64,000 nt of DNA, taken from Nemopilema nomurai (lineage: Eukaryota > Cnidaria > Scyphozoa > Rhizostomeae > Rhizostomatidae). Location: positions 6,501,189 through 6,565,188 of the forward strand of contig ML133401.1 of assembly GCA_003864495.1 (NCBI GenBank). Direction: 5' to 3'. How positions within the stretch are numbered: the first letter of the stretch is position 1; each line of letters starts with the position of its first letter. The position numbers and the translations under genes are program-made. The notes beneath the pieces are model-generated. The model was not told where the DNA came from, did not search any database, and worked only from the letters and a program-made list of their open reading frames with translations. Shown here piece after piece: positions 44,801 to 56,900 of the stretch.

Positions 44801-45263
44801 AATTAGCATTAGTCAGCCTGGGCAAAGAGCACGGGTCCCAGTTCCACGTTTTGAGAGCTTCATTGTGTCTCCTTGTGATCTTTTAGCTTTATTGGCAACT
44901 ACTCCTACTACTGCAAACTGTTGCTGTTGTATATTTGTCACGTGGAGTCCCCTCATAAGTTTCAATGTTGGTTTGTATGGGAAATTTGTTATCAATGAAC
45001 AAATTCTTCATACTTCGACACGTAATAGCAAATTTTGTAAATTGGTTTAGATAGACCTACCAGTCGAAATTGAATTAGCCTGTGCGCAGACTCCAGGTGT
45101 GTTTCTCATCTCTCTCAATTACGTCATTTCCCAGCTTGCCCTTCGGTCAAGGTCTTCATCTGAGTCTGGTCAGGTCATTCACAACTACATCGTCGATGAC
45201 GTAGCCCCAGAAACCCCAGGTCAAAGTTCATCGTGCTCACCCAGGAGTACAGACAGCAAATAG
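38849..45263 (+). CDS. Seven-transmembrane cAMP-receptor-like GPCR (Dictyostelium cAR/class E-like), 326 aa
   Basis: Plasma-membrane receptor. Exons: 38849-38896, 39574-39626, 39928-39982, 40410-40466, 40812-40872, 41177-41264, 41603-41692, 42001-42039, 42549-42627, 43253-43300, 43930-44012, 44266-44345, 44708-44778, 45135-45263. All junctions are GT-AG and phases agree (981 nt). A short N-terminus with a glycosylation site (NST) precedes seven hydrophobic segments at about residues 26-44, 53-71, 82-111, 123-140, 161-184, 215-236 and 246-268. Cys81 before TM3 and Cys151 in loop 2 could form the usual disulphide. HFVSWGIPL in TM4 and GVWCWID after it are typical of the cAR/GPR157 group. The tail is Ser-rich (SRSSSESG, SSSCSPRSTDS), with likely kinase sites. 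The last exon could start earlier (two other in-frame AGs), but 45135 has the best pyrimidine tract. The ligand is unknown; animal members need not bind cAMP. Confidence 0.88.
40479..40566. repeat. 11-bp minisatellite, eight copies (TGGTATCACAG)
   Basis: Eight consecutive 11-bp units with one or two changes each (TGGTATCACAG, TGGCATCACAG, TGGTATCATAA and so on) fill exactly 88 bp just inside the intron after receptor exon 4. Confidence 0.9.
42053..42110. repeat. AT-only low-complexity stretch (TTAATTATTAATA)
   Basis: A run almost entirely of TTAATTATTAAT words, self-complementary and able to form hairpins, in the receptor intron after exon 8. No further function is visible. Confidence 0.6.
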
Positions 45264-47253
45264 GTTCAGCGAATTCTTTCGCCTGATGGGGGACAATTTA
45301 TGACAGTGTACATTGGAGCTTTTTCGTATTTGCTTTTTAAACATAACTGGTAGAATTACTCACAGACCTCATGAAATCGCGCTAATTATTGATTTTCTAT
45401 GTTAGAGCTTTGGGGTTGTATTGTGGTCTTTACCTAAACATTTTGCATTCACATTATTTTGCATCTTGGCAATCCACCCTGCATATATCTTTACAATGCA
45501 TATGTTTCGTATAAAGTCGCTTTTTGAGTTTTTTTACTTAGTTAATTGGTATGTATTTCTGTACTTTTTTAATGATGGACAGCTACAGTCCAAGAATGTT
45601 ATCTAGATCGCAGTGTTTCGAGCAATTCTTGGCATGAAGCAATCTAGTCCAGCCTATCGTGTTAGCCAACTACAGTTAGTTAGGTGTGATTACTCATTGC
45701 TACAGACTTGTATACGTTCTTGCTTTCATCCTTTTTATTTGACTTCATGGAACTAACTGAGTTGTTGTTGTTGTTGTTGTTGCTGATTTGCTGTAATAAA
45801 TTTTCAGTATACCGACGCCAAGGGCCATGGTTTTTAGGGGGTCAATTTAGAGTCCTGGTAGCTAAAGGCCTTCTAGAATTAGAACTTGCCTTGGAAATTT
45901 CATTTGTTTGCATGGTTAGTTTATGAATCGTGTAATCGTGGATTTTTTTATGAGCAATTCATTTGCACGCTTGGCGCAATATCTTTGTTGAATTTCAATT
46001 TTCGCATGACAAAGATTCGTCGTTTATTCGCACTTGGTGCGCTTTTGATGTTGAACGACGAATTTCAAGGGTAGCAATTTCAACATCATTGTTAGCGTCG
46101 TGGTCTATCGTCACTTATCATCTCTTGTGCGTTCTTCTTCATCCCTTGCCGCGGGGCTGCAATCTCCACAGAGGTAGCTTGGCTACAAATAAGAGTATTA
46201 TGGGCGGCAAAGGGGTTTAATGTCTTAAAATGCATAGGGTAAATGGGATGTGGAGAGTAGCAACGGGACAAATACCTAGAGGCAAAGCTAATAATAATTT
46301 TGAAATTATTAATTAACTCGGCTATGTTGGAGAGTGTTTCTATAGCAACTACTAGCACAGCTTTTAAATTTGATGCGACATGTGACCGATGACTTGGTAG
46401 AATTAGTTATATCATGGATTTCAAATTTTCAAATGCACGATTGTATGCAACTAGAAAGGAGAAAATTTTAGTGGAATCAGAGGGTAAAGAGCCGAAAAAA
46501 GGGAGAAAGAATCATTTTAAAGTGAGAGAAAAGATTGATCTTTTTAAAAGCTTTTCAGCATTTAGATGGTACGAGACCTATCGCTGAAAGCCCTCATGAA
46601 TAAACAGCTCAATTTCTTGGCATTTTATTAAAAAATTGAAGTCCTTCAGATAGAACCCCTATAAACTTTATTGAACCGCGAAACGCTATCTGATCACCGA
46701 GCTGTCGGGATATTTACCGCCGTTCGGTACATTGCCTCACTTTGGTGTAAGATCGTCTAAACCAATCGATAACTCAACAGTGCTGTTGTCGATCTCCATT
46801 CATTCATTTGTTTACCAACTCTTCGGCCATAAATACTTCGAGAGGACGTGAAATGCAGAACAAGCTAGAATTTGCTTAGGTTAGCTGTATACCACAGTTG
46901 CCGGCTCGCTTTCCGGTAAGGTCTCTTCGAAATCCTAATTTTGTAGATAAAAACAGGGCCAGCCCCCTCCCCGCTGTCTTTCCAAATCGTACCTTTCTGG
47001 AATTTATTGAAGATTTTATTTGTATCGAAATCCCCGCCCCCTCCCCCAACTCTTGGGGCTCATTGACCCTGAGAGAAAGCCTTTTCTTCCCTGCTTAATC
47101 AACCAATAGTGGAGTTTTTGTGCTCCTTTGTCAAAATCAAGTTCCAATCGTGGGACGTTTGTGTGGACCACTGGTGTGGACCCAAGACAGCGGCACTGTC
47201 TCTGCTAACATTGATCACGTGTTGTTGTAGTTGTTGATCAAGCTGACTGAAAA
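45264..47253. other. Intergenic region between receptor and SLC19 genes
   Basis: Two kilobases with no supported exon. It holds the 3' flank of the receptor gene, a (GTT)8 microsatellite at 45761-45784 and, towards 47250, the presumed promoter and 5' UTR of the SLC19 gene. Short open frames of 60-90 codons here have no recognisable motif. Confidence 0.4.
45761..45784. repeat. (GTT)8 microsatellite
   Basis: Eight uninterrupted GTT units between the receptor and SLC19 genes. Confidence 0.8.
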
Positions 47254-49240
47254 ATGGATTCCAACTGGCGACTCACAACCGGTATTATTTGTTCGTACGG
47301 GTTTTTCAAGGAATTGAAGCCTTCTGAGCCTTTTTTGACGCCATTCCTTAACAGTTCTTACAAACATCTAACTCTGGAAGAGCTTTCTAGTGAGGTGTAC
47401 CCGATATGGACCTATTCGTACCTTGTGGTGCTGTTCATAGTGTTCCTTGTCACGGATGTCCTGCGATACAAACCTCTAATTATTACTGAAGGCTTAGCCT
47501 ACCTAACTACTAGAATCCTGTTGATATGGGGAAACGGTGTGCTTGCCATGCAGATGATGCAGATGGCATATGGAATAGCAACTGGCACAGAGATCGCCTA
47601 TTACTCGTACATTTATGCCCTAGTTCCCACTGACCACTACCAAAAAGTGACAAGCTACCTGCGAGGAGCTGTTTTACTTGGTCGGTTTATGGCAGGGCTA
47701 CTTGGACAGCTGCTGATTTCATTAAAAGTAACGAATTATCTTGTCCTGAACTACATTTCCATGGTATGTGTAGGCATTGCTTTCGTCTTGTCATTGTTGT
47801 TGCCAATGCCGAAGTCGAAAGGCAACGTGTTCCTAATAAACACAAATCGGAACGAAAATGCGGATGAAGTTCTTGTTGAAAAAGGCTGCATTTCAAGATG
47901 GAACTCAACTATTATGGGAATGTTTATCGCTTTTAAAAAGTCATACACAAACCTAACTCTTCTTCAGTGGTCAGTTTGGTGGGCTTTGGCTATGTGCGGG
48001 TACTTGCAAATTGGAAATTATGTCCAAAATCTTTGGGAAGAGATCCAAGGAAAAGGAAACAGTGATTCATTAAATGGGGGCGTTGAAGCTGCTGGAACAC
48101 TGGGTGGAGCAGTTGTTGCCCTTACCCTTTCACTAATCAAAGTTAGATGGGGTGTTGTGGGGGAAGTTCTGCTTGGTGGTTTGTCCATGCTAGATGCCAT
48201 CCTGCTGTTTATAATGGCCAAGTCTGGAAACATTTGGATTGCTTATGCTACATATGTTGCATACAGGATGTCATATACATTTCTTATCACGATTGCAAGG
48301 TACATATAACATTTGTGATTGCTAGATGTGACCACACCTCGTGATTCCTTATGCCTGGAATTACAGAGAGCTGGCAACTCTCCTCACTCTGGGTGAAAGT
48401 TTGGTCATGCCAGGGACTCGAACCACGGACCCTTGGGTCCGTAGTCAGCGCCTCTAGCCACTGAGCCATCCTCGCACTATAATAGTACAAATCGATTATA
48501 TGAAATAATACAAATTAGTGCAAAACTTTGTCAATTAAACTTATTTTCTTATATGTCACCTTTAATTTCCAGTTTCCCAAATTTAAGTTAATTTTTCCAT
48601 TTTAGTTGAATTGCATTAATAAAAATTAGAGCATGGACTTTTTAGTTTTCAGGTTGCATTGAATGTTGGTGAGCAGGCATTTGCATTGATATTTGGTTGG
48701 AACACATTTGTTGCTTTAGCACTGCAATCAATTATGACTTTAGTGGTTGCAGACGAACGAGGCCTAAATTTGAAAATAAGGGATCAGGTAGGTTCAAAGC
48801 TTCTCTTCAACAATTTGTTTCTTTCTTGAAGTTGGAGAAAGGGTGCCGTTCTTACAATTATGTTGTGTAACTAAGTTAATCAATCCAACTCTTTTTATTG
48901 AAACTTATTCAATCTCTGATGAAACAACAATAGTGTAAGCAATAAAGCAAACATAGAGGTTGACCCATTGATGCAATGCCAATAGTTATTTCTTGTACTG
49001 GTAAACAGTAGTCATTACTTTATCTCCCTTGAATACATTATGACATCTCTCCCCAATCTTAAGTGAGCATTTTTCTTTCAGTTTATCGTCTATGGTGGCT
49101 ATTTTCTGGCAATTTCTGCTGTTTATCTTGTCATGCCACTTGTAAGGATGATAAGGAAGCTGTATGGGCTAATCAAGAAACTGTGCTTTGAAAATGACGA
49201 ACAAGGAAATCAGATATTATCAGACTCATCTTCACCGTAA
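47254..49240 (+). CDS. SLC19-family vitamin transporter (thiamine/folate carrier-like), 448 aa
   Basis: Multi-pass plasma-membrane carrier. Exons: 47254-48299, 48646-48787, 49082-49240 (1,347 nt, 448 residues plus stop; human members have about 500). Family signatures: GFFKELKPSEPFLTP near the N-terminus, YPIWTYSYLVVLF, RYKPLI, ATGTEIAYYSYIYALVP, HYQKVTSYLRGA, LLQWSVWWALAMCGY, YNGGVEA-type SLNGGVEAAGTLGGA and ITIASFQ. Exon 2 must start at 48646 (TTTTCAG...), since the stronger-looking acceptor seven bases on would shift the frame; the chosen one yields IASFQVALNVG, as in the family. The central cytoplasmic loop and C-terminus are shorter than in vertebrates. The motifs resemble the thiamine carriers SLC19A2/A3 more than the folate carrier, but substrate cannot be settled by reading. 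The first exon alone codes 348 residues, unlike the finely split neighbours. Confidence 0.93.
48331..48478 (-). mobile_element. tRNA-derived SINE in SLC19 intron 1
   Basis: On the minus strand, from about 48478, the sequence GCGAGGATGGCTCAGTGGCT continues through a tRNA-like body to GTGGTTCGAGTCCCTGGC near 48410, giving recognisable Pol III box A (TGGCTCAGTGGCTAGAGG) and box B (GGTTCGAGTCC). The anticodon arm is replaced by a GGACCCAAGGGTCC hairpin and the acceptor end does not pair, so it is not a functional tRNA. About 80 bp of unrelated tail follows, towards 48331. Target-site duplications were not resolved, so the ends are approximate. Confidence 0.72.
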
Positions 49241-49894
49241 AATGTTTTGTGAAACACAATTACTGATAAATTTTGTATCTTGTTTTAACTTTGTGTTTCA
49301 AATGGTGATTCAATGATAAGCTAAACAAATTTTTGAAAATTATATCTAATTATGCTGTGTGTACAATCTCTTCTAAATTGGTGATTTTTGGTGAGAAGGT
49401 TTATTGAATTTTTCGTTAATAGATAGCCTAATATAATTTCATTTATAAAGAAATGATTGTTACTATTTTACTATGAATTTTTTTCACAATGTACGTTGTT
49501 TTTCTTTATAAAAAGCCTTAATTCAATTTTAATTCAATTTTTTACTTTTGTCTGTCTATTTTACTCAAGCTGATAGCTTTAAACTGTAGCCCTCCTGTCT
49601 TGGTCTGAAGCTTTTCCAAAACGTTCATAAATGGTACACCTTTAATTAAGTTGTGCCCCACCTTGGCTCACCCACGCCAAAGAACGAACTGAATTTAATA
49701 ATCATTCTTTGTTCAATAGAAAGTAGAATTTAATAATCATTCTTTTGTATCGGTTCCATTGCGAATACCAAAAAACCATAGGCTCATTATGCGGAGGAGA
49801 GCAGGTATTTACCATTGTTTAGCTGGACGAAAAAGGAGCCACGCTTCTCCATCGCTACTTTCTTTGCAGTTAACATCGACCTTTGACCGTCATC

Positions 49895-50974
49895 ATGGCT
49901 GCCCTCAACAGAGTCAAATCAAAACATCTTTTCAATTATCATTTAACTGGAGAATACAATGAGGAAGTCGCTGCCGAAGTAACGAAGGCAACAAAGGAGT
50001 TTATGAATGATGATTCATATAAGGAAATGATGAATCCAGGGAATTTGGATTGTGAAAGGATGGCTTACCTCATGAGGGAAATCATTTCGAAGGACACCGA
50101 GAGGCGTGCAAAACACCCAGTTCTTGTGAAGGCGGTGAAGGAGTGCGTGCACGCCAGTTTTGAAGTGGCGCCCAGAGATGGGAATGACTATGCGGTGCCT
50201 GTTCTTGTGCACACGCCAAACTATTTGGCAGGGCCAAAGGAGGGCAAGCGGGGGAATGCGGCAATGATCCACGCTCATGGGGGTGGGACCATAAGCGGAA
50301 CTGCGGAAATGGTCAAACCGTGGTTATCGGATCTGGCTGTTAAAACTGGCGTCGTTATCTTCAATGTTGATTACAGATTGGCACCAGAGACCAAGTGCCC
50401 AAACAATGCCCTCGATTTCTATTGTGCGGTAAAACATGTAATTGAAAATGCTTTGGATTTAGGCATTGATCCAGACAGGGTGGGGATATTTGGTGCCAGT
50501 GGTGGGGGGAATATACTGATGGCAGCAATGGTGATGCTTGCACAGAAGAATGAAGGGCATTTGGTCAAACTTGCGATGCCGATAATACCTATGATCGATG
50601 ATTATGAATTCGGGGACCCCAGCAGTATGACAAGAGAAGAAAGGTTCAGTGCTCCAGTCATGAAAAAGGTTTGGGAGTGTCTTGCCACTGACCTCGAGGA
50701 GCAGAGAAAATCATCCGACCCACTGCTCTTTCCAGCAAAGGCATCTGATGAGTTGCTCGCAAAGATGCCGCCAACAATCATGTGGGAGGTAGAATTTGAC
50801 ACCTACATCACCCAGGCAACAAGAATGGCCAACAGACTGCGATCTGCCGGACGCCTTTTGGAACTGTACGTCGCTCCGGGCGTGACGCATGGCGGGGACC
50901 TCAACCCAGACTTGAAGGTTTATCAAAGAAACATCGAGGATACAAAACTGGCTTTTGAGGCTTATTTGTTGTAG
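49895..50974 (+). CDS. Alpha/beta hydrolase, hormone-sensitive-lipase-like esterase, 359 aa, single exon
   Basis: Putative soluble carboxylesterase. The intact frame has the HSL-family set: HAHGGG at 126-131 (oxyanion hole), VDYRLAPE at 158-165, GASGG at 200-204 with nucleophile Ser202, Asp302 in EVEFDTY and His332 in GVTHGGD, which together complete a Ser-Asp-His triad. No signal peptide or membrane anchor is visible, unlike arylacetamide deacetylase, so a cytosolic enzyme is likely. The start is the first ATG in frame (MAALNRVKSK). A good splice acceptor (TTTCTTTGCAG) lies 25 nt upstream, so an intron may sit in the 5' UTR although the coding part is uninterrupted. The substrate is unknown. 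The gene is co-directional with SLC19, whose stop is 0.65 kb upstream. Confidence 0.93.
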   Translation: MAALNRVKSKHLFNYHLTGEYNEEVAAEVTKATKEFMNDDSYKEMMNPGNLDCERMAYLMREIISKDTERRAKHPVLVKAVKECVHASFEVAPRDGNDYAVPVLVHTPNYLAGPKEGKRGNAAMIHAHGGGTISGTAEMVKPWLSDLAVKTGVVIFNVDYRLAPETKCPNNALDFYCAVKHVIENALDLGIDPDRVGIFGASGGGNILMAAMVMLAQKNEGHLVKLAMPIIPMIDDYEFGDPSSMTREERFSAPVMKKVWECLATDLEEQRKSSDPLLFPAKASDELLAKMPPTIMWEVEFDTYITQATRMANRLRSAGRLLELYVAPGVTHGGDLNPDLKVYQRNIEDTKLAFEAYLL

Positions 50975-53900
50975 CATTGGCAGAGTGTTCATGTTTTTTG
51001 CCAAGTTTTCTAACAGCCCTTAAGAGCAGTGATTTTCAAGAAACGTCTTGCAAGTCTTTCCCGTTTCTCCCTTGCTTCATCCCACCTCTAACCCATCAAA
51101 ACTATTTGATGATTGTTTGTATGCCCTCGAACAAAAGGGCAACTCTAACTATCTGCCTGCAATATACGAATCGGATGTATAGTGATTGTTAATGCTTTTG
51201 GAACAATTTAGGAATTATACCACATTGTTTTCCCTGTGCTCTTTGTTTTCCTTGCCTGGTTCTTCGTGCTCTTAATGACGTCATACTCCCTAGTCTGGCC
51301 TTTTCAAGGTCTTCTGCTGTGTTTGCCAGTTCGGTTACGGCTGACTTGCACCGAGAAGAGACAGCAACGAAACGCCGAATTCTTGAATTCTGGTACCTCC
51401 TTATGGATTGGTCCCATGTAACTCATCACATGTTGGAAAATAATACGAAAAATGTGTATTTACTTACACCAAAGTGTGCTAGGGCAAAAAGTTTTGAAGG
51501 GTGCTCAATTTCTGCCAATATATTCCAGACATCAAGACAAAGAAAACTTCCTGGCATAAATTAATGCTTCTTGTTGAAACTTTGAGCGTCAAGAGTCCAC
51601 ATGATTGCCCAGTCCAACTTCACATTTCTAAAATGCTGAGGCAAAACAGCAGACACTTTCGAATTGTGCATTAAGATGTACCCAAACCTGCTACTTCAGC
51701 ATTGGCAGAGTCTCACATCGAGCAGTCGTCGATTCGCGTTCACTTCTTCCTCTTCTTCAGCTTTTCCCACCTTTATATAAGGAACTCTTCTTCTCTCTGA
51801 TGAATCCATGACCACCAGTGGGGCTGATTACGTCATTGGGTTCCAGTGCTTGGCCCCAGTTCAAGTGGGCTGTTGCTCGCGTTTCTTGCTTCTCGGTGCA
51901 AGCTTTGCAGCCGATCGAATTCTTAGTGACTGTTTGAAAAACTGTCGGCTGCAATAATGGTTTGAACCATTCAATGTACAGCATACCTGTTGGCTATGAT
52001 TCATAGGCGAAGTGTTATTAAGTTGACATAGTTCTTTGATTTCATTTTTTTTCTTGTCGTTTCCTTCTCTTTTCAGATTCTTAACGACAGCAACCTCGCT
52101 GCTTCCTTGTTAAGGTGTACAGTACTGTCAAAATCCTGGGGTAATTTTCCAAGGCTTCCTCGGCTACAGACTGGCAAAGGGCTACTAATGCTAGATAACT
52201 TCAGCAAGACCTAAGCTAGACGTCCTGTCAAACATAACCCTGGGCTTAAGATAGCTTCCAGTGGGCCTAGAAAGGTAAGAAATAAATATGCTTGAAATTA
52301 TAAATAGGGTTGGATGATTGATAATTCTGCTGTATTCATTTCCTGCCATTCTTTGTTGTGATTCCAAGTGCTCCTTGCATTAAAGAAATGATGTCAGGAG
52401 AAAAACAGGAATGTCAGAATGAATCACTCCCTGCCCTTTAATGTGCTTGAAATCGCCTTGCGGTAAAAAGGCGCTAAATTTTACACGGTTTGCTGTCGTT
52501 ATGAGCAATGAAATAGTAACAATTAATGGTTTAATGTTTTGACGACACAGGATTTTTGTGTGATTGAAACGTCACAAAGCACCAATTTGTTGCTACCCAG
52601 AGCTGTGAATTCACCTGCACTGTAAACAGTCCTCTTGGAATTCTGCCACAATCAGCTCTCCCGCAGCCTTCATCGGATCTGAAATCAAAGGCGTTCTACA
52701 GCATCAGCTGGTTAGCTTAGGACAACGTCCCCCAGTGCATCACAACAGTAGTCACCACTAAGTCGGGCCGTGCTGCCAACCAGAAGAATACAAAATGCCG
52801 AGTACAGGAAAGTCGAAGCTAGAGGAGCGATACTGCCTCTATTCTGTCGAAAGCAAGGTTTGTCTTCTGCGGTATTCGATGTCTCGCCAGGTTCTAATTT
52901 AATTTCCATATTCATGGGAAAAAACGAAAAATTGCTTTCTTGGTATGCTTTTTCAATATCACATGCATTGTCAGATGTCACATGAATACCGCTAATGGCA
53001 AAATTGCTTCGATGGTCTGTTCTTCTTAATCCGGAAGCAGTCCCTCCTTAATACTTGTACCCTCTTTTCACTTTCCCAGCTTAGGCACCTCATCTGATGG
53101 AAATTACTCAATAGATTCGTATGCCAAAAGTTTTGTTCATTTTTTGGGCGTTGGCGAGTCCTGGATTGTTGTAGACCCCTCTTAAAATTGGTTTCACAGT
53201 TTTAGGCACTAAACATAAATTTCGCCTATTAGACGGTTGTGATCTTTTGTATAACAAAGTACATGTCCACACGCGATAACATCTCGGTATGGATAGCTGA
53301 TGGCAAAACAACCCCATGTAGTTAGAGAGCTTGCCACTTGTAAAATTCATCCAATAATTTGAAAATATAGAATACAGCTGACAGTTCAGCGCTAGAGCTG
53401 GTTCATTTTGCACTGGTTTATGTTTATGATTGCTCCATGCTTCTCTCAAAATAACCTTATCGGCAAGATTCATACCTTAAATTTTGCTTACTAATTAAAC
53501 TTGCTTACTTATTCAATTGCATGTAGCTCAGTTCCTGCACCATTTTCCATACCAAATTGGAAAATGTATACGGTAAAATCTCACTGGTCATTAACCCTCC
53601 CGTGAAAAGTTTTGTTAATGCCAATGATAAAAGCAGAGCAATTTCACAATTTCATCCAACAGCAGATTCAGCGACGCCCTGTTTTTAGGTACCCTGGTAC
53701 TCTTTTTAGCTTGGACCCGGCTTTGAATGATACGCAACTCTTTAGCTCTTTAGCTATAAGCTGTCATGACCTTTTTGGCTTACCGGCCAACGTATAAAAG
53801 GGGCCGGTTTGGGGTGTTTTGCGTGCAAGGGAATACGAGAAGGCGTTTTTTGAAGCTCGCTTCTCTGTTTTTGTTAAAGTTGCTAAAGAAAAGGTCATTG

Positions 53901-56900
53901 ACAAACTCTCTTTCGAAGTGTAAGCCCTTTGCTACTGTCCATAGAGGTCACTTTTCAAACAAGGATTTCCAAATTTGAGATGATTGGATATTGGCAAATC
54001 CTTTCGTGAATACTACGGCTAAATCAAATCCCTTAATTATATTTGTTTTACTCAAAACAACCCAAGTTAAGTTAAACGACATTGCTAAGGCTTACTGACC
54101 CTTCTCACATTAAGAGGTTGTTACTTCGAGGAGCTTCGTGACAGACTTAGGGGATTTTGCTACTTTAGTGCTTTTGAGAGTGATGATACAACATTCCAAC
54201 TTTTGTCATCAAAAGCAAAAAAACATTTTTTAAACACTGTGCGAATCAAGTGCAGATTTGCAAAGTTTTTTGAGTCCTCTACTCAGTTTTACTATCGTCT
54301 TTTGACCAACGGTGGTGGCTCCAGTCGTCATGAAGTATGAGTTAAAGAAAAACAAGCACCACACACTTTTATTGTGGGCATACAAAAGTGCTATTTTGTT
54401 GTCAACAGATTCCAATGTCTTTTATTCGAATTGGAGCAATTTAGAGTCGATTTTAAAGAGAAGCTTCATTTTTGTACTTGGGTGACCATATTATACTGGC
54501 CTCCTTCTCAAATCGGCCCATTTACACCGTACACGAATTCAGTCCAAATAAAATCCCAGAAACAGAAAGCTTCTTTGAATCCTTCTTGCAATATGAAAGT
54601 AAACAGAGTACCCACATAAAAATAATGTCACCATACGTTTTAGAATTTCTACGGGTGCATAAAGTAAACACAACTGAAGTCAACCGCAACACTGCATACT
54701 TAAGTATTTGAATCAGATGCATTGATGCAAACACACATCTCTCTTATACTGAAAAAGTTTAGAGGAGGAATGTTCCGAGAATGAAGCATTAGTAGCTCAA
54801 ATTGTGTGAATACCTATTTTTATTAATTTTCTTTGATTAAAGCAAAACCTTGTGTATTGAATACTGGTTCAACTTCGAATGCGCCAGTGAAAACTTCGCA
54901 TTTAGCACTGCGCAGGAGTACGCGCAGTCATCACCATTCTAACGACACAAAAAATGGCAGATTCAAGTCATGGATCTTTTAAGGAAAAAAGAGAGTTTAA
55001 GTAGACAATCAAAGTGAATCCAGAATGGAGTTCAGTACAATTTTAGCTTTTGCGCTTTCACTTTAGGTCTCTTTCATTTCAAATGTTGTCTCTTCCGAAA
55101 CTAAACGCCTAAGAATATTGCAAATGTCTTCTTCGATTCAAAGCTTACCTGTTGCAAAATCATTTGTTGTGCATGAAACTTTACAATTTTTCATTGTTTT
55201 GCAAATCTTGTCTAATGTTTGTAGAGGTGTTTACTGCTTATTATTCTATGCTTTGTTCATTTATGTCTAACCAAGCTCTGTATGGATCCGTTGTCTCGTG
55301 CCGATATTTGCTATTTCGGAGCTTTTTGTATAAACTGGAATTTGGCTGGTGTTTAAAACCGGCGTTTATACAGTGAAATGCTTTCCGAGAGCTTCAATCC
55401 TTGAAATTCCCCGAAGCATCATACCGAGGCCTGAAGATCTTCGATGCTCTCTTGAGCCTCGTGTTTGTCGTACGGCCTTCTGTGCTTCTATATCATTGCC
55501 CCTCTTGTTATTGGTTCTATCAAAGTTCGAAAAAATCTAAAAAGTTTATCGAGTGAGTACAAATACTTGAAGACAAAAGATGGCTTTCCAGGTGACACTC
55601 ATCTTTTTAAACACCGTCCCCCCTCTTGCCCCTTTTGCCTTACCCCACCCTATTACAATCTTTGGAAAACCTTTACTGCTTTCAACCCGTTTCGCCCAGG
55701 GTTTTCCAAGACAACAACAACAGCCAACGGCTTAAACTCATTAATTTTCTCTGGCGGGAGTAGACCTTTTAATGGGACTGCATCAGGGCTTTAGAGTGTC
55801 TCATTACGATTAATTATTTATCATCAATCTTGAGGAGAGCAAAACAACAATACCTCGACGACACACAGGCCTGCCACTTTTAATAGCTTCTTTTCTCCAA
55901 GGTTTGATGAGGCTACATTGACTCATTCCATTATTCACACAAGAGTTTGCTGATTCTTCCATTTCTTTGAATTGTTTTGTTTTGGGCTCTAAGCAAAGGC
56001 CCCCCTCTTATTTAGGTTGCAAACAACCCTGTAAGAAGGTGGTAGTATTAAACAACAAGAACGAAAATTCCTGCTTAATGCTTGAAATTCGACCCCTTCG
56101 TTATAATGTGATTGAAGTTCTAATACCCTGAGTCTTCGCTAATACCACTGAGCACTTATTGCATAGCTCTTACAGTCCCCTGTGAGCCTCTTGAAGGAAA
56201 TTAAATAACACTCGCAGAAGTGAACACGTGCAATTCGGTGTCGAGAAAACTTCTAAAAATGCATATCCCGAAATGAAATAGGTCGGCCACAGTTGCAGAG
56301 ATAACAGATCGGGTGTCGATAAAGTGGAAAAAGATTCTCGAAGTTTCACTTCATACCAACTTCACCTGCCGAACGCCACGGCAAGCGACGCGAAAGCTCT
56401 TTTCTCTTGGCCAACCGTGATTTCAATCGCTGCCGAGAAAAGACATAGATTAGCAGGAATTTTCGATTAATCAAGAATTAGTATATGTTGATAATTGCCA
56501 CTGCATTTGTTCGGAAATGAATGAGGTGTAGTTCTCATGAGGGTTGGTGGCATGTGATAGAGAAATGTTTGACAATATTCATTGAATTCCTGATTATTGT
56601 CATCTTGGCCGAGATTGGCAAACAAGGTGTGCGCTGGTTGTTGTCAGGAAGAAAAACAAAATAGAAATCGTTTGCACACGGCCAACCCGAGGCGAGTGTG
56701 CAGTCTGCTGGCATGGAGAAAGTCTCGAAGGTGCTACGAGAGGGCGGCAGTCGTGCTGTGAGTATATTTCTAGAGCTGAGATCCTAAAGCTTACTTTTAT
56801 CAACCCTCCTTGAATATTATGCATGAACGAGAGTTGTGGTCCACTGCATAAACATTTGTATTAAGATTCGTGTGCTCTATTTGCCAGTATTGTTTAAACA

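Noticed and set aside
44748..45050. 100-codon frame in the last receptor intron
   Set aside because: It begins inside receptor exon 13 in another frame and continues into the intron; there is no domain and the receptor frame explains the exon.
48652..48661. Stronger-looking acceptor (TTTTCAG before GTTGCATTG) for SLC19 exon 2
   Set aside because: It gives an immediate stop in the required phase; the AG seven bases earlier restores the family sequence.
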